Assembly (NCBI GenBank): GCA_009741485.1 | Contig: CM019215.1 | Coordinates: 80,804,187 to 80,868,186 of the forward strand | DNA: 64,000 bases | Direction: 5' to 3' | Origin: Malurus cyaneus samueli | Lineage: Eukaryota; Chordata; Aves; Passeriformes; Maluridae | Shown here: positions 26,195-38,500 of the stretch, piece by piece | Numbering within the stretch: position 1 is the first letter of the stretch | Layout: each line of letters opens with the position of its first letter | The notes under the pieces: generated by a model | Databases searched by the model: none | What the model was told of the DNA's origin: nothing | The model's input: the letters and a program-made list of their open reading frames with translations, nothing else | Translations under genes and position numbers: made by a program

Positions 26195-26400
26195 CTGCAC
26201 TGGCTATGAGACAGCTGATGAATGGTGGCTCCCTAGCAATTAGTGAAGAAAAACAATACTAATATAGAAGATGCTAACAAATATTAATCAGCTGTTAATG
26301 CAGCTCCAAACCCATTAACTATTGTTATCCGAGTGGTGCATTTATAGTCACAAGCAGCTGACTTTCCAAGCAGAATATCCCATTATGTGGCTGAGCAGAA
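26195..26400. other. Stretch resembling conserved non-coding DNA
   Basis: Contains clustered homeodomain-like and E-box-like words (CAGCTG three times, CAATTAGTG, ATTAATCAGCTGTTAATG, CCATTAAC) in unique sequence free of simple repeats. This texture is typical of developmental enhancers in gene deserts, but only a cross-species alignment could show it. Confidence 0.2.
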
Positions 26401-26940
26401 GTTCCACAGCCCACAGAGCTAAACCTGGGCAGCCCCCTGCAAATGGCAGAGCAAGGAGGGAGGTGGAAGGGAGGGAGGGAGGCAGCAACCTCGACTCTGC
26501 TCCTCACAGTCACTAACTGCTCAGAGCAGCCCTCAAATCACATCCTCCATGCAGTCCATGGGAGCTCAGAGCAAACATAAAGCCACTGGCATTCCGGGTG
26601 CCTCTTCAAGGCTGGGCTGGAGATGAGGTCCCACTCTTCACTCCTACAAGCACACCAACAAACGAGGATTTCCACCCAGAGCACCCAGCTCTTTCTCATC
26701 TGTCTGTGCCTGGGCTCCATGCCTGGTTCAGCACATGTTCCCACCTCTGTCCTTCCAGCTCTGTCCCAAGGAAAGGTCCGGGTGGAGTAGCCAGCTCCTG
26801 TCCCATGTGAGCACTGTGGTGTGTCCCACATGGCAGGCAGCAGGTCTCCAGACTCCAGCAGGTTCCACCTCCTGCCAGGTTCAGCCTGCACATGCGGCAG
26901 CAGCGCCCAGAGCCGGGAAGAGGGGCTGGAGTAACCCACC
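26400..26940. other. GC-richer patch, purine-rich at left end
   Basis: The left end has GGAGGG/GGAAGGG repeats (about 26450-26485). The remainder is GC-rich for this window, with few stops on either strand (up to 139 codons on minus, 104 in another minus frame, 83 on plus). Several open frames on both strands at once point to base composition rather than coding. No domain is recognised. It could be an old CpG-poor LTR or unique GC-rich DNA. Confidence 0.35.
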
Positions 26941-27838
26941 TGAATCCAGATTTCCAAGATCTGATCCTAATGCATTTGTGGCATAACCTGACACTCCACA
27001 AATTCAGCACTTGATGCTGAAGATCTTTGCTTCGGGTTCATATAAAGCATCATCAATTGCATTGAAGTTTCTTGAAACGTGACAGTATTCAACTCAGAAA
27101 GTATTCCAGAACTGGGCACTTAAACTTGTGAGCAAACACTGATATCAATGTGTGTGGGGATCATCTTCCCCAGCTAATTGTGTGCCATATTGATAGAGAT
27201 AAATTGTAAAATGGGACGTCCCTGATTGACAGCTTTGCTATCTAGTCAGAGAAAAAGAATCTAAAGAGGAGAGTTTAGATCAAAGATTAAATTCTTCCTA
27301 ATCATAGATCTCTCGATTTTAACATCAGAGGAAGAAAAAAAAGAAACCATACACATTTATCTAGACTAACCTCCCACATAACATGGGCCAAAAAAATTTT
27401 GTATTCTGCCCATGAATGTGGCATAACCATAAGCAGAGTCGTAGAAAGACATCCCATTTCAATTAATATAATTCAAGACAGGAAAAATCTGTTTCCTGCT
27501 TAAGTAATTTCAGTATTAAAAACATGCTCATGAATTCAAGTCTGAATTTAACCAGGCAAGACTACTGCCATTAAAAGTTGGTCTGCTTTAATCAAGAACC
27601 CTTGATGCATCTTGAAATGCAAAGACAAAAGAAAAAAAATTGCTTTTTCCCACAAAAATGCAAAAATCATCCTATACCACCAACAGAGCTTTAGATAAAA
27701 TATTCTAATTTGGTGAACTATGATCAATTCCAGTAATAACTTTTCAGTCTGAAAAGCAAAGAAAAAAATATTGGGGATATTCATTCTGTGTCAATTGGAA
27801 ATTAATTTTATTGTGTCTCTATAAAGATAAAAACTGTT

Positions 27839-28003
27839 TCCTGAATCTATGGAGTCTAAGAAATTTAAGAGATTGCTTCCAGTAAAGCAAAAAAACATTG
27901 TTGTCCGCAACACATTGTAGTAAGTGTCAGCTCTTGCCAGCACATGGCATATGGTGATCTTCCTTTATTGAAAAAGAAAAGCCTTAAAGCTACTAGATAC
28001 CAC
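27839..28003 (-). repeat. Dispersed repeat, copy A
   Basis: The reverse complement of this stretch aligns along its whole length with 56473-56642. The order of shared blocks is GTGGTATCTA, TTTTCTTTTTCAA, a 38-bp identical core (27923-27960 here), CAATGTGTTG, ACAACA, TTTCTTAGAC, AGATTCAGG. Identity by eye is about 80 percent outside the core. No open frame, no terminal inverted repeat and no poly-A tail are visible. I do not recognise the family; an unnamed or ancient interspersed repeat fits best. Confidence 0.8.
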
Positions 28004-31000
28004 TTTTTCACATCTGATGTAAAGAACTGATTCAAAAATTTAAAAAATAAAACAACACATTTTTCCTGAACATTTTGAAATGAGATTTCTAGTTTGCTCA
28101 TGGCCAAAACAGTTTGCCAAACTTACAATTCATTTCAATCAGCCTACCAGCAAAGGAATATATCATTTGAAAGGTTCACTCATCAGTAATGGTACTTAAT
28201 CATTGTAGCCACATGATTGACACTTACTGTATATTTTTATTTTCACACAGAGTTTACAACTGATTTTTATCTTACATCTTCAGCCGACACTGATGTTTTT
28301 CATAAATATTCATCATGCATGCTCATAAATATTTGATTATTATTAATTGTTTGTTTGTTTAAACATAGAATTTCCTTTAGTTGTCATGACTAGACAGGAA
28401 GGTATAGAGGAAGGCGTTTACATGGGAAAATGTGAAAAACAAAGCTTTCAAAGAGGCAGAAGTAAAAATGGGTGACTAAGGCAACACATTCCTTCCTAGA
28501 TTTTGTAGAACCAACACCTTTCTCCTTGCGATAGCAGTTTTGGGAAAGACTTGTCTTGTAATTTCTGCCCTTTGAAATTCCATTGGGAACTTAATGAGCT
28601 TGGAATTTTACAGGCAGGCCGGTGATACTTCATTTTATTGTTCCAAGAAACTGGGAATAAGAATAGCCTTGTTGTACTATCAGAAAGAGAGTAGGACAGG
28701 GAACAGGGTGGAATATCTGGATCAAATGACAAGAAAATAAGGCATACTGCCCCTGAAATTAGTGGCTCCCTTCATTTCTTAATGTTGCAGTATATTTGCA
28801 CAATTAAAAGCTATCCTTTGCTGAGTCCTGTGTGTGAGGAGGAACGGAGGAAGAGATAATAGGTCACTGAAGAGAGTAAAAAGGCAGCCAGTTCACAGAG
28901 CTGTCCAGCTGCATGTCTAGAATTAGAGACTTCCCTATATGTGGCTGTTTTCCTTTCCATGTGGGTTGAAACACCTCCAGGCCAGGAAAAGAGGAAAAGA
29001 ACATGAAATTCACTGGACACCCTTTTGCAGACAAGAGTGGTGCTTGTTACCATCATTTATCATGGCAGGGGATCTCATTGCTTTCTGGCTGCATTTCTGT
29101 TCACTGATAGGAAGAATTTATGGACATTCAGGGACATGCTGGAAAACCAGAGACAAGGGTCAGTTATCTGTGGAGATAGATCCATACAGCCTATGCTCAG
29201 ACGTGCTTCAGGCTCCCAGACAATTCCACTGGCCATCTCTGGGATTCCAGAAGTTGCAGCTGAAGCAGAGAGCCCTTTGAGCAAAGAGCATTTGAACCTA
29301 GCCCAGATGCTTCAGCACCAGCCTGATCTAACATAAAGGAGGGTTGGTGGGATCCCCAGAAAGCCTCCAGTTCTGCTTCCTGACAGCTGTGTCTGTAACA
29401 AAAGGTGGGCTCATAAAGCCCATCAGTCTTGGACTTGCCATGCCACTTTCTCCATCTCATGTTCCCCTGCCCTCTGCGACCGGAGCAAGCTCCTTGCACA
29501 AAGCACAGCCCGAGTAAATGGGCATAAAAGATCTGCAAAAATCAGCGTGGTGTGAAAGCACACAGTAGCTACAGGTTGGCTTCATGAGAAGCCCCTCAAG
29601 CATCATCACATTATGTTCCCTATTGCTCATATTCCATGCATTTTTCCTAATGCATGAGTTTTTCCAGACCTCCATTACCTAAAATAATGGGGCTGTCAAG
29701 ATCAGTGACAGCTTTGTTAGCATAAAAATAATATGGAATGCAGCTCCTTTATGTTTCTGGACTTGAGCCAGCTATTAACTATTGCCAATTAAAAGGAAAC
29801 TCTCTTGTGGCAAAGTGGTCATGTAGCTGTCTACTGTGAGGCTTCGTACACTTTCTTTTCAATATCGGGTACCAGACATTCTCCTGAAATTCTGAGGTAA
29901 CATTCAGTATGGAGGTTTTAATAGAAATTTTAGAAGCAATCCAGTATCTTTCCATGGAGAAATTTAGGGTGCTATTTAATGTTATTTTGTTTGTTTTTAA
30001 TTAAGTTAGAGAACAAATCAGTATCTCTGTTCCATGTGTGTTTTCCACATTCATTCACACAACATACCTACTATATAAGATTTGGAAATTACTGGCTATG
30101 GACTGAACATGGATTTTCAGTTCATTTTTGTTGCCAAAAATAAGTTAAGTTTTAGAGGACAGAAGCTACTCCAGAACCCCTATACATTTGGTTACTACCG
30201 TTGCTCTTGGAATATTTAGGGCAGTTGGGGTCTCTCAAGCTTAATATCTGCATTGCAAAGACATGAAAAGCTTAGCTAAAATGATACCTGTGAAGAGAAT
30301 ATTAACAATTTTGTTTAGGTTTGAAACAGTCACTAGAAAAAGTAGTTGCCATGAGAACTCTTGTGATTCATACAAAGAAAACTGTATTAAGATTGTGAAG
30401 TTAAATACTTGGGAGCTAGAAGATGGCAGAATTAAGCTCACCTTTTCAACCTTCATTATGTTCTTCCCTGAAAATATCTTTAATTATATGATAAGATGTT
30501 TTTTTCCAAGCGAGGCCCTCCCTTATTCAGCCTGTAAGGTGAAAGGTATTTACTATACATGTAACTATTTCACCTGTTTTTATCCCAACTATTCATGCTT
30601 CCAATACACTTTACAAACACAAGGTTGAATACACAATATCTTAGTTCCAATCAAAGGCTTCCTAGATGTCTGCACTGTAGTTGGAAAAAAAAAATTAAAA
30701 AAAGGAAGTATTCACAATTTTCATATTTTTACCTGGCACTCAATTTTAAAGTTGAAGAGTTGACTTTTAGTGATATCCAGGTAAGATTCCTCACTAATAT
30801 CCTAGTATTCCAGACCACCTGAACATTTACAACAGTTGGAAAGAAAAAAATATCATTGCAGTTGTCAATTATTTAAAGGTTTGTGCGCTAGGAGGTTATA
30901 CATGCAATGTTTATAACCTTTTAAAAGAATCAGTATATTTACTTCTAAGACTGCTGCAGACTAGAAAACAATTTCTCATTCATGGCCCAATTGATTGTCT

Positions 31001-31976
31001 TCATGGGGAGCTCATGTAAAGTAAATGTTAGTTTATCCTTACCCTGAGTCCCCTAATGTCTTCTGAATTATCAGTGGAGATATGGCAGAATGATAGCAAC
31101 GATCTGCATAACAATAAAAAAGCAAATATTTTGTTCGCATCTAACAGATGAAACATGAGTCATATCGCCTGGAGTGGCATGAGTGGAAAATGCGATTAAA
31201 AACATAAAAGTGAAAGGGAAAGAGAACAGCAAGAGTGGATTCTGGTTTACAGCTATTAAAGTGCATGAATATTACTAGAGTTACTGCACTTCGGAAAGCC
31301 TGGTTTGTGCCTCTGAGATTCCAAAGTCCTCAAACAGCAGTAAACTCAATATTGAGTATAAAGACATGCACATAATAATTCCACCTCAAACTGAACATGC
31401 AAGAGAAAATTTTCACAATACCTGAGAGAAATTATATTTAAAAACTTGGCACTTACCTACTTCAACAAAAAAAATATAAAAGTTGTGGGTTTATGTTTGT
31501 TCAGGGTTTTTTCTCAATTCTACAAATAGCAAACAAGGTACAGGCCCCCAAAATTATGATCCATCTGTTTTTTTAGATAGCAGTGGGTTCAGCCTTGCGT
31601 GGATCAATGGTTTGATGCATTACAAGAGTGTAATCTTTCTGGGGAATGTAGACACACATTTGAATTTCTAAATGCATAAAAATCTCACAATGGTTCCATT
31701 TATGTACTTGTCTAATTGCAAGTATCATCAAGGCTAGCTGATTCCCTTCTGTCAATATTCCCATTTTACATAGAAATATACAACACAGATCTCCACCCTT
31801 CCCTTTTCTTTCAGCTAATGGATCTCCCAAAATCTCTTATTTGCCATTTCTGCTCAGGAAAAGAGGACAAGACCCTCTTGCTATCTCCTGCTGGTGAAGA
31901 GTCAGCAACAGCTCATTAACATCTGTCTTAGTTTAAAGCAGAATCCAGGCTGCAGGAATGTGTTCAAGTAAACCAG

Positions 31977-32045
31977 CAGTGCGATGACCCCCCGATGACC
32001 ATGGAGACGGAGCGAAGTGCTGTACGGCGCAGTGTATACAAAGCA
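31977..32045. other. CpG-retaining patch in AT-rich DNA
   Basis: Within about 70 bp there are six or so CpGs (TGCGATG, CCCGATG, GACGG, AGCGAAG, TACGGCGC) while the flanking kilobases have almost none. Methylated vertebrate DNA loses CpG quickly, so this suggests recent insertion, lack of germline methylation or constraint. The stretch is open in one plus frame and one minus frame, but no exon boundaries convince me. Confidence 0.45.
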
Positions 32046-32264
32046 AGATGTTTTGCTTAGATATCTTAATAGGAGACCAGAGTTCCTCACAGACAGCTTG
32101 AAAATTGCCTTCTGTATCACAAATATTACCTTCCCCTGAAAGGAAAGTACATCAATTTTATGCAGCTGGAAAAGCGGTTAAGTAAACCTAGGAATCTAGT
32201 AAAAAAAATATTGGTTTAGGCCCTTTAGGTAATCCTTTTTTTACTCCCTCTTTCCTCTGCATTA

Positions 32265-32480
32265 CTAACGCTTTTTTTGGTATCGTCCCCAATAATGTGT
32301 TTGTCAAATGGTCATTAAATGCAATTAAGCAATTCTAATCTTGTAAAAATTCATTATTGCTACTGATCTGATGACTCTGCTAAAATTACTGTAACACTCT
32401 GTGGTTTGCTCTGAAAACATATTATTGATTGGACGCTTATTTAGCCATTTAGGTACAAAACCCCACCACAGTCAATATCC
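32265..32480. other. Stretch resembling conserved non-coding DNA
   Basis: Unique sequence with words typical of deeply conserved non-coding elements (AATGCAATTAAGCAATTCTAAT, interrupted by no simple repeat; TTATTGATTGGACGC) and isolated CpGs. This is an impression only. Confidence 0.2.
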
Positions 32481-33777
32481 CAGTCTCAGTGAGGTCAGTC
32501 CGTAGACTCATTGTCTTGTCAAGGAAGAGAAATACGAGTTAAATGCAGTCCTGTGTGATAAGGGCCACTTAAACAACAGCATGGAACTACAACTGAGGAA
32601 ATACCAGTTCTTCCCTAAAATGGGGTAAAAACGTGCTGTCTCTGGCCAGTGTTCTTCACTTTGGGAGGGCACAGCTACAGCCATAATGTTCCTATATGAG
32701 ACAGAATTTTTTTTTTCAATTATTATGAGATCTACTTATGAACAAGGAAAGTATAGGATTTCAATACCCAAACCTGAATATTATAATAATCTTACCGTTC
32801 CACCACAACATGAGCTGAGAGTGAGTAGCAGCAATCTAAGTGTGCACTGCCTGTCAGCTGGGCAGTGGTGACCCTCCCTGGGTAGGTTTGCTTCAGTCTG
32901 AGATTAAATTTGGTTGTTCACACGGCTGCAAAAGCTGATTTGTGGAACACCTTGTCTACTTGCCATATCCTAGATGCTAGTACAAGCCATTTGGCTTGCT
33001 CTGCACATTGTCTGCAAAGTAAAATTGTTTTGATTAAATGTAGATGATTTTTTTAAACCAAATGTTTCTTACTCTTTTAAAACCTCAAGGTTATATATGT
33101 GGCTGTAGCAAACTACAGGTCCTTTGTTACTATGAGGAGTTATTTACTTCCATAAAGAAGATCTACTGTGCTTTTATAAAAAGACAGCAGCAGTTGCACC
33201 TAACAAAGAGAGGCCCTTCCCTGTTAAATATATTATTAGACTTGAATGCTTCTCAGATTTTGTTTATTAAAAAGGAAAACAAACCCAGGGAAAAACACAT
33301 TCTCTCCTCTCCCCTTCTCATTAAGAACCATAAAAAATATAGAGGGGGATGTTGTAAAGTGCCCCCCACCCTTGCTGTTTCTCAGGCAAGCAGAGTAAGT
33401 CAGAAACTATTATTTGGTTGCTATAATTTTTCATCCTCCATTGAGCAAGTTACATGACCTTTAGTGTAGGTTTTAAAGCTCAGTTGCCTATTCATTAGGT
33501 TGACAAACTTGTCAAAACCCTGCAGAACTATGTCAATTATGTCAAAAATGCTTACAGGTGCCACAATATGTGTCAGCACTCAGCTGACTCCTGTCAACCA
33601 TGGATGAAATGACAAGAAACCCTTCTGGGGACAAAAGAGAGCAGAGGGAAAGGATAGAATCCCACTCATTTTATTGACAGTGGACGCTCTTTCACACTAG
33701 CAAGGTCTGTCGAAATTCCTTCTTTCACTGGAATCTGCAACATTGTTCTTGAATGACATGAGTAATTAGTTGCCTCA

Positions 33778-34434
33778 CAAAAAACAACCTGAGGGTGATG
33801 ATCGACCACCAGTTGAATGGGAGCCAGCAGTGTGCCCAGGTGGCCAAGGAAGCCAGTGGCATCCGGGCCTGTATCAGCAATAGTGTGGCCAGCAGGACCA
33901 GGGCAGGGATTGTCCCCCCATACTCAGCCCTGTTGAGGCCACACCTCAGATCCTGTATCCAGTTCTGGGCCCCTCATTACAAGAAGGACATTGAGGTGCT
34001 GGAGCATGTTCAGAGAAGGGTCTGGAACACAAGACTCTCAAGGAGATGCTGAGAGAGCTGGGAGTGTTTAGCCTGGGGAAAAGGAAGTTCAGGGGAGACC
34101 TTATTGCCCTCTACCATTACTTGAAAGAAGGTCATAGTGAGGTGAGGGTCAGTCTCTTCTCCCTGGTAACAATCAATAGGACGAGAGGAAATGGACTCAG
34201 GTTGTCCCAGGGGAGATTAAGATTGGATATTAGGAAAAAATTGTCACTGAAAGGGTGGTCAGGCATTTAAACAGACTGCCCAGGCAAGTGGTAGGATCAC
34301 CATCCCTGAAAGTGTTCAAAAAAAAAGGGTGGATATGGCACTCAGAAACATGGTTTAGTGATGAAGCTGGCAGTGCTAGATTAAATTGAACTCACTGATC
34401 TTAGAGTTATTTTTCAGCCTTAATAATTCTAAGT
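33778..34434 (+). mobile_element. 5'-truncated CR1 LINE
   Basis: The best-preserved element of the window. It runs from the last part of CR1 ORF2 through the 3' UTR to a terminus reading CTCACTGATCTTAGAG, TTTTTCAGCC and then AATAATTCTAAG, the decayed CR1 end plus a remnant of its ATTCTATG-type tail. Translated segments show the hallmark CR1 C-terminal phrases (for example [20 protein letters not shown] and [14 protein letters not shown]). The 5' end near 33778 is a truncation, as usual for LINEs primed from the 3' end. Several indels and divergence mark it as old and inactive. Confidence 0.93.
33783..34327 (+). pseudogene. CR1 ORF2 C-terminal remnant (broken)
   Basis: This is the C-terminal end of the CR1 ORF2 polyprotein, downstream of the reverse-transcriptase catalytic core, so the YXDD motif is not included. 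The frame is open from about 33783, then shifts near 34024, where about 18 nt expected after CAGAGAAGGG are missing. It continues in a second frame (about 34046-34250) and shifts again near 34240, where one base is missing in the AGGAAAAAATTG stretch. That produces a stop at 34268 (TTTAAACAG). At least two frameshifts make it non-functional. It belongs to the mobile element above and is not a host gene. Confidence 0.85.
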
Positions 34435-34481
34435 CAGAAACTCATATTTTGATTTTAGTAGCTTTCTGATGAGCAACACAC

Positions 34482-34532
34482 AAAAAAAAAAAAAAAAACC
34501 AAACAACACACAACCAACCAACAAAACAAATC
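34482..34532. repeat. A17 run with CCAAACAA/CCAACC tail
   Basis: Seventeen A followed by CCAAACAACACACAACC and AACCAACAAAAC, almost free of G and T. It lies about 50 bp beyond the CR1 terminus; CR1 does not end in poly-A, so the two are probably independent. Confidence 0.9.
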
Positions 34533-35334
34533 TTTGTGGTTAAAATAAAAAAATTATTTAAACTGCTAATACACTCAGAAATTTTCTTGAAAACTCTTTC
34601 GTTTTGTAGTCAGCAATATTCTGCAGTGAAGTTCCTGAAAATCAGCAAATACATTTATATTGCCATGTAGATAGGAATCTACAAACTGTAAAAGGTTTCC
34701 CTCTGCTCTCATTCATTTGCTGATTAGAGTTGTTCCTCTCCATTTAAACCATCCATAAAGAATGCAGGGAAATAAACAGTATTTGGAGGAGAAGGAGCAG
34801 ATGCAAACAAAACAGTTTATATTGGACAGTAAGCAGCAGCAGTAATTCTCCTTGCTATTTAGACTGCCCTGAACTACTACCTAACTAAACATTCCTGTTC
34901 TCTTTGTCTCTAAAACCTTTCCAATAAATGACAGAGCGTGCTTTACAGGCCAGTCTGGTGACAGCAGAGAGTTTATAATGTCACTGGCAGAAGAATGTGA
35001 CTAGATGAATTGCCCTAGAAATTTTAGATGAAATAAAAGCCAGAAGCTTCTTTGTATTAATGGGGTTTTCTTCCTTCCTATAACGTTTTCTCCAGAAGGT
35101 GGCTTGCTCCTCTCTGTCTCACAGGCTCACTAGAACACCTAGCAGGGATGAGGGCTCCACTGGGCTTGATGTACAATGAATACAATGCACAACAGTGAGC
35201 AGTAAAGTATGTCCAGAGACTTAAGACTTAAAAACTAATTATATAGCAGCGACAAGCAGAGATAGGGAACACAGCAGGAAACAAGCAGTTTGCCAATGTT
35301 TTCTTGGCATGCTGTTCCTTTATCTTTCAACAGG

Positions 35335-35359
35335 AAAAAAAAAAAAAAAAAAAAAAAAA
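35335..35359. repeat. A25 run
   Basis: Twenty-five consecutive A just upstream of the MIR-like relic. It starts after CAACAGG and ends before GATCAGC. Confidence 0.9.
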
Positions 35360-35371
35360 GATCAGCATACT

Positions 35372-35512
35372 GTTAGCATTTTTCACCAACAGGTCTCAAG
35401 GAGCTTTACAGACATTGTTGCTGTTCCCAGCTTTTGTAAGTTGGGAAAAGAAAGTACATGACTTGTCTGGGGACTCACAGTGACATGATGGCAGACTCAG
35501 AAGCATGGTATA
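35372..35512 (+). mobile_element. MIR-like SINE relic
   Basis: Three ordered blocks resemble a MIR-type (CORE) SINE in plus orientation. GGTCTCAAGGAGCTTTACAG (35391-35410) resembles the 'tctcaaagcactttacaaa' region. TTGGGAAAAGAAAGTACATG (35442-35461) resembles 'tggggaaactgaggca...gtg'. ACTTGTCTGGGGACTCACAG (35461-35480) resembles 'acttgcccaaggtcacacag', followed by TGGCAGACTCAGAAGC in place of 'tggcagagctgggat'. Divergence is high, as expected for an element inserted before the amniote radiation. MIR copies are sparse in birds. Confidence 0.5.
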
Positions 35513-38500
35513 TTGCATCGAGTATCCTTCATATTACTTTTCGTCTGCTGTACTTTGCTGTACTTTGGTGGTTTGGGATTTTTTTCATAAATAAAAAACT
35601 GTTACTTTCACCTTCTCTCACTCAGTTGTCACCTTTACTTTGAGGGGCAAACCAAAGACATATCTTGCCTCCATTTCTACTTCACAAAGGGGATCTGGAC
35701 CTAAAATAAGCACACAAAAGATATGCCTTCCACATAGCAGTGCTATAAACATGTGGGTGCTGGCTGCATTTCTCTCCTTTGGAGAAAAGAAGTTTGCTTA
35801 TGTCTTACATTTCCTTGTGAAGGCCAAATACTACTGTCACATCTAGTGCATAGACCTGACCAGTAATGTTCATGGAAAGATGAAATAATTGTGCCTAGAA
35901 AACCTAGCAGCTGTACACACTTCTGGATCCCACATGCAACTTGTCTAATGTCATACCTAAGTGGAGCTGCAAGTGCCCTATAAAATACTTCCCATTCCCC
36001 TCACTAGAGGACTTTGAATAGAAAAATAAAAGCCAACTGGGTTCATAGGGACATGTCTCAAAGCTGCAGTTTATTGAGAGAAAATAGATGATCTGTAGAT
36101 ATTTGCAAAAGGAAGCTTAAGAAGTAGTCTTGACTTAGTCTCTCCACAATCTTTGAAATATTTTTAGCAGCCTTTTGGTTCATTTACATCCATGTAGTGA
36201 AAAAAGAGTGCTGAAGCAGGAACCTCATATAGACTAGGTGCCTTGATCACGCAGAGGCAATAAGCCTCACTTTCCATGTACCAGAGCTGGGCATTAACAG
36301 AAACACAAACATCTGCAACAGCACTGTGTGCACAGTGAATGACAAATGGTGACAGTTCAATGAATGGCACTGAGAACAAGGAGCTAAATGATGCACCCGG
36401 CAGCTGAAGGGTAGTCATGACAGTCATTAAAAATGAAAAATTACTACCTTAATACATTGTGTCCTCATATGAAAGTACTTGCCTTTTCCCCTGTTGGGAC
36501 TTCAAAAATCTACGGAAACAAACATCTGAGAGTGGAAGGCACGCAGCACCGAGGAGCGGAATCCTGACAGGTTCAATCATAACTGACCAGGGATGTGTGC
36601 CCAAATGAATGATTAAAAACCTGACCAAGACTTTTTTTTTACTTGAAAGCCTTCCATCTCATTTTCACAATGTTATTTTTTCACTAGAAACAAAACAAAG
36701 AAGGCTGCTAGGATTTCCCCAGCGGTGGTCAGACACACTGCATGCCTGTACAATTTTTGGGATGTGCTACCAAGGTAGAGGATCTGTGCTCCTACATGTG
36801 CACAATGCACCAGGCAGCGCAACAAAACTCACCACTGGGCTGGAAGATGTATTGGAGGTGTTTGGACCTCCTGGTGTGCTGAGGCAAACACTAAAGTGAG
36901 AGGCATTCCCAGCAGTACTTCCAAAAGCAGCAGGTGACTTAAAAACCTCAGATTCACTTTCAGAAGTCAACCGGGCAACTAAAATCCTGAACTAAACTCA
37001 GGTTAACCCTCTTGTCTTGGCAGCCTTCCCTCTTTTCTGATTAAGTCTTACATATCTTGCTTTTCACCAGGGCATTTTACAGTCAACAGTGCATGTTTAT
37101 GGCTTCCAGTAAGCGTGCTAATCCAATCATACCTAGTTTGGACATTTCTTTACTGATGTTATCTGTGCTGTTCCAAGAACTTCCCTGCAAAGTCAGCCAA
37201 AGTCTAAGAGCCACTGCTTCCTAGAGGTTTCCCATCCATAAGCCAGGCCTCTTCCAACACAATTCTCGGGAGGAATTAAGCACTGAAGGAAGAAAGAAAT
37301 GGAAATCAGTAGAATTATCTGAGAACTACTGTGTAAGATTAGTGTTAAAAGTAAATATCTAGTGCCAGATCACTTAGAGCTGCCCAGCTCCATATTTTGA
37401 TTTTCAGTCACAGCATGGCTTGTACAGAGGATCACTCCATTCCTGAAGCAACACCACAACACCCAGTACTGCAGTATTTTGTAGTAACTACCTGGAGTAA
37501 GGAAGTAATGAGTTGCAAAACTTCCTGCTGATTCTTCTTCATGTGCATACATCTTTCAGCTGAGTAGTCAGAACTCTCACACGTGTTGGCGTGGGTCTTT
37601 CTCAATCCTTCTACTGGCAGCTTTGTACTTTGCCCAAAACAGTTACAGAAATATTGGTTCAGTGAAATACAACACCATCTATTACAGTTGTGGCCCAGTA
37701 GAGTAGTATTAAGATTTGAATTCTTGCTTTGAGCAAGTGTAAAGGCTCATGTCAAACACAACAGCTAACAGGAAAGATTGAGCAAGTTGAGGTTCAGAGC
37801 ATTCATGGGGCTGATGACTGGAGTACTTTTCTCCGCTCCACATATCCAGATATTTTTGGGATCCAGTATCGTGATGCAAGTAGAGGAAGATGTAGTTTAG
37901 AGTAGAACAGTAGTACTGGTGAAATAAAGGAAAGCAGACACACATGTGTTCCATATTATCAAGCTTTCCGACCACTCAGAGGCAAATGTCTCTATGTCAC
38001 TGTGAAATCATACTGATGGAAAATATAACATAGATAGTTTAAAGTTAACATTTCATGTCTCCAAGTGTGTCAGAGAATGTACAGGGATTCAGGGGACCTA
38101 AACCTATGAATTCAGGTGCTGATAAGTACATTTTGGAGGATATGTGGTGCCAAACTCCTTTTATGTATCTAACCTTATTTTTTCTATAGTGCTATTGATT
38201 TACCTATCCCTACCCCTGAGTAAAAGTACTGCTCTGGGTAAGATTATTATAATTTGACCTTTAAAGACAATTTCAGAACATCCTAGTTAATTTAATTTTA
38301 TAAGTGACATTAACACCTATCACATATTACAGATGCTCTCAGAAAACATTAAAATGAACAGTAGATGTGTAAAAAGAGGCAACAGAGCACCTAATGCACC
38401 TTAAAATATAACTACCTCACAAAAATGTCTTCAGTCATATTAAGAGCCATAAAAGAAAAACCCAGTGCTATGAAGTCCTTTTCTTCTAACGCATACGCTT

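Larger units (their letters stand above)
18971..27838. other. Non-coding DNA between listed repeats
   Basis: Apart from the A-tracts, the two GC-richer patches and the candidate exon listed separately, nothing further is supported. On the minus strand two short splice-bounded units (24193-24254 and 24605-24636) are described in the findings because their frames do not join into a reading frame. Confidence 0.6.
28004..33777. other. AT-rich non-coding DNA
   Basis: No supported gene. It includes a CpG-retaining patch at 31977-32045 and a unique-looking stretch at 32265-32480, both listed separately. Open frames of 100-121 codons at 28.9-29.5 and 30.26-30.63 kb show no recognisable motif. Confidence 0.6.

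Noticed and set aside
31026..31110. Minus-strand unit between TTATTGTTATGCAG and a GTAAGG donor (about 60 nt)
   Set aside because: Short, open in two frames, no partner exons in phase; indistinguishable from chance.
33044..33457. 137-codon plus-strand frame just upstream of the CR1 copy
   Set aside because: Does not resemble the expected CR1 ORF2 region and lies outside the recognisable element; no domain seen.
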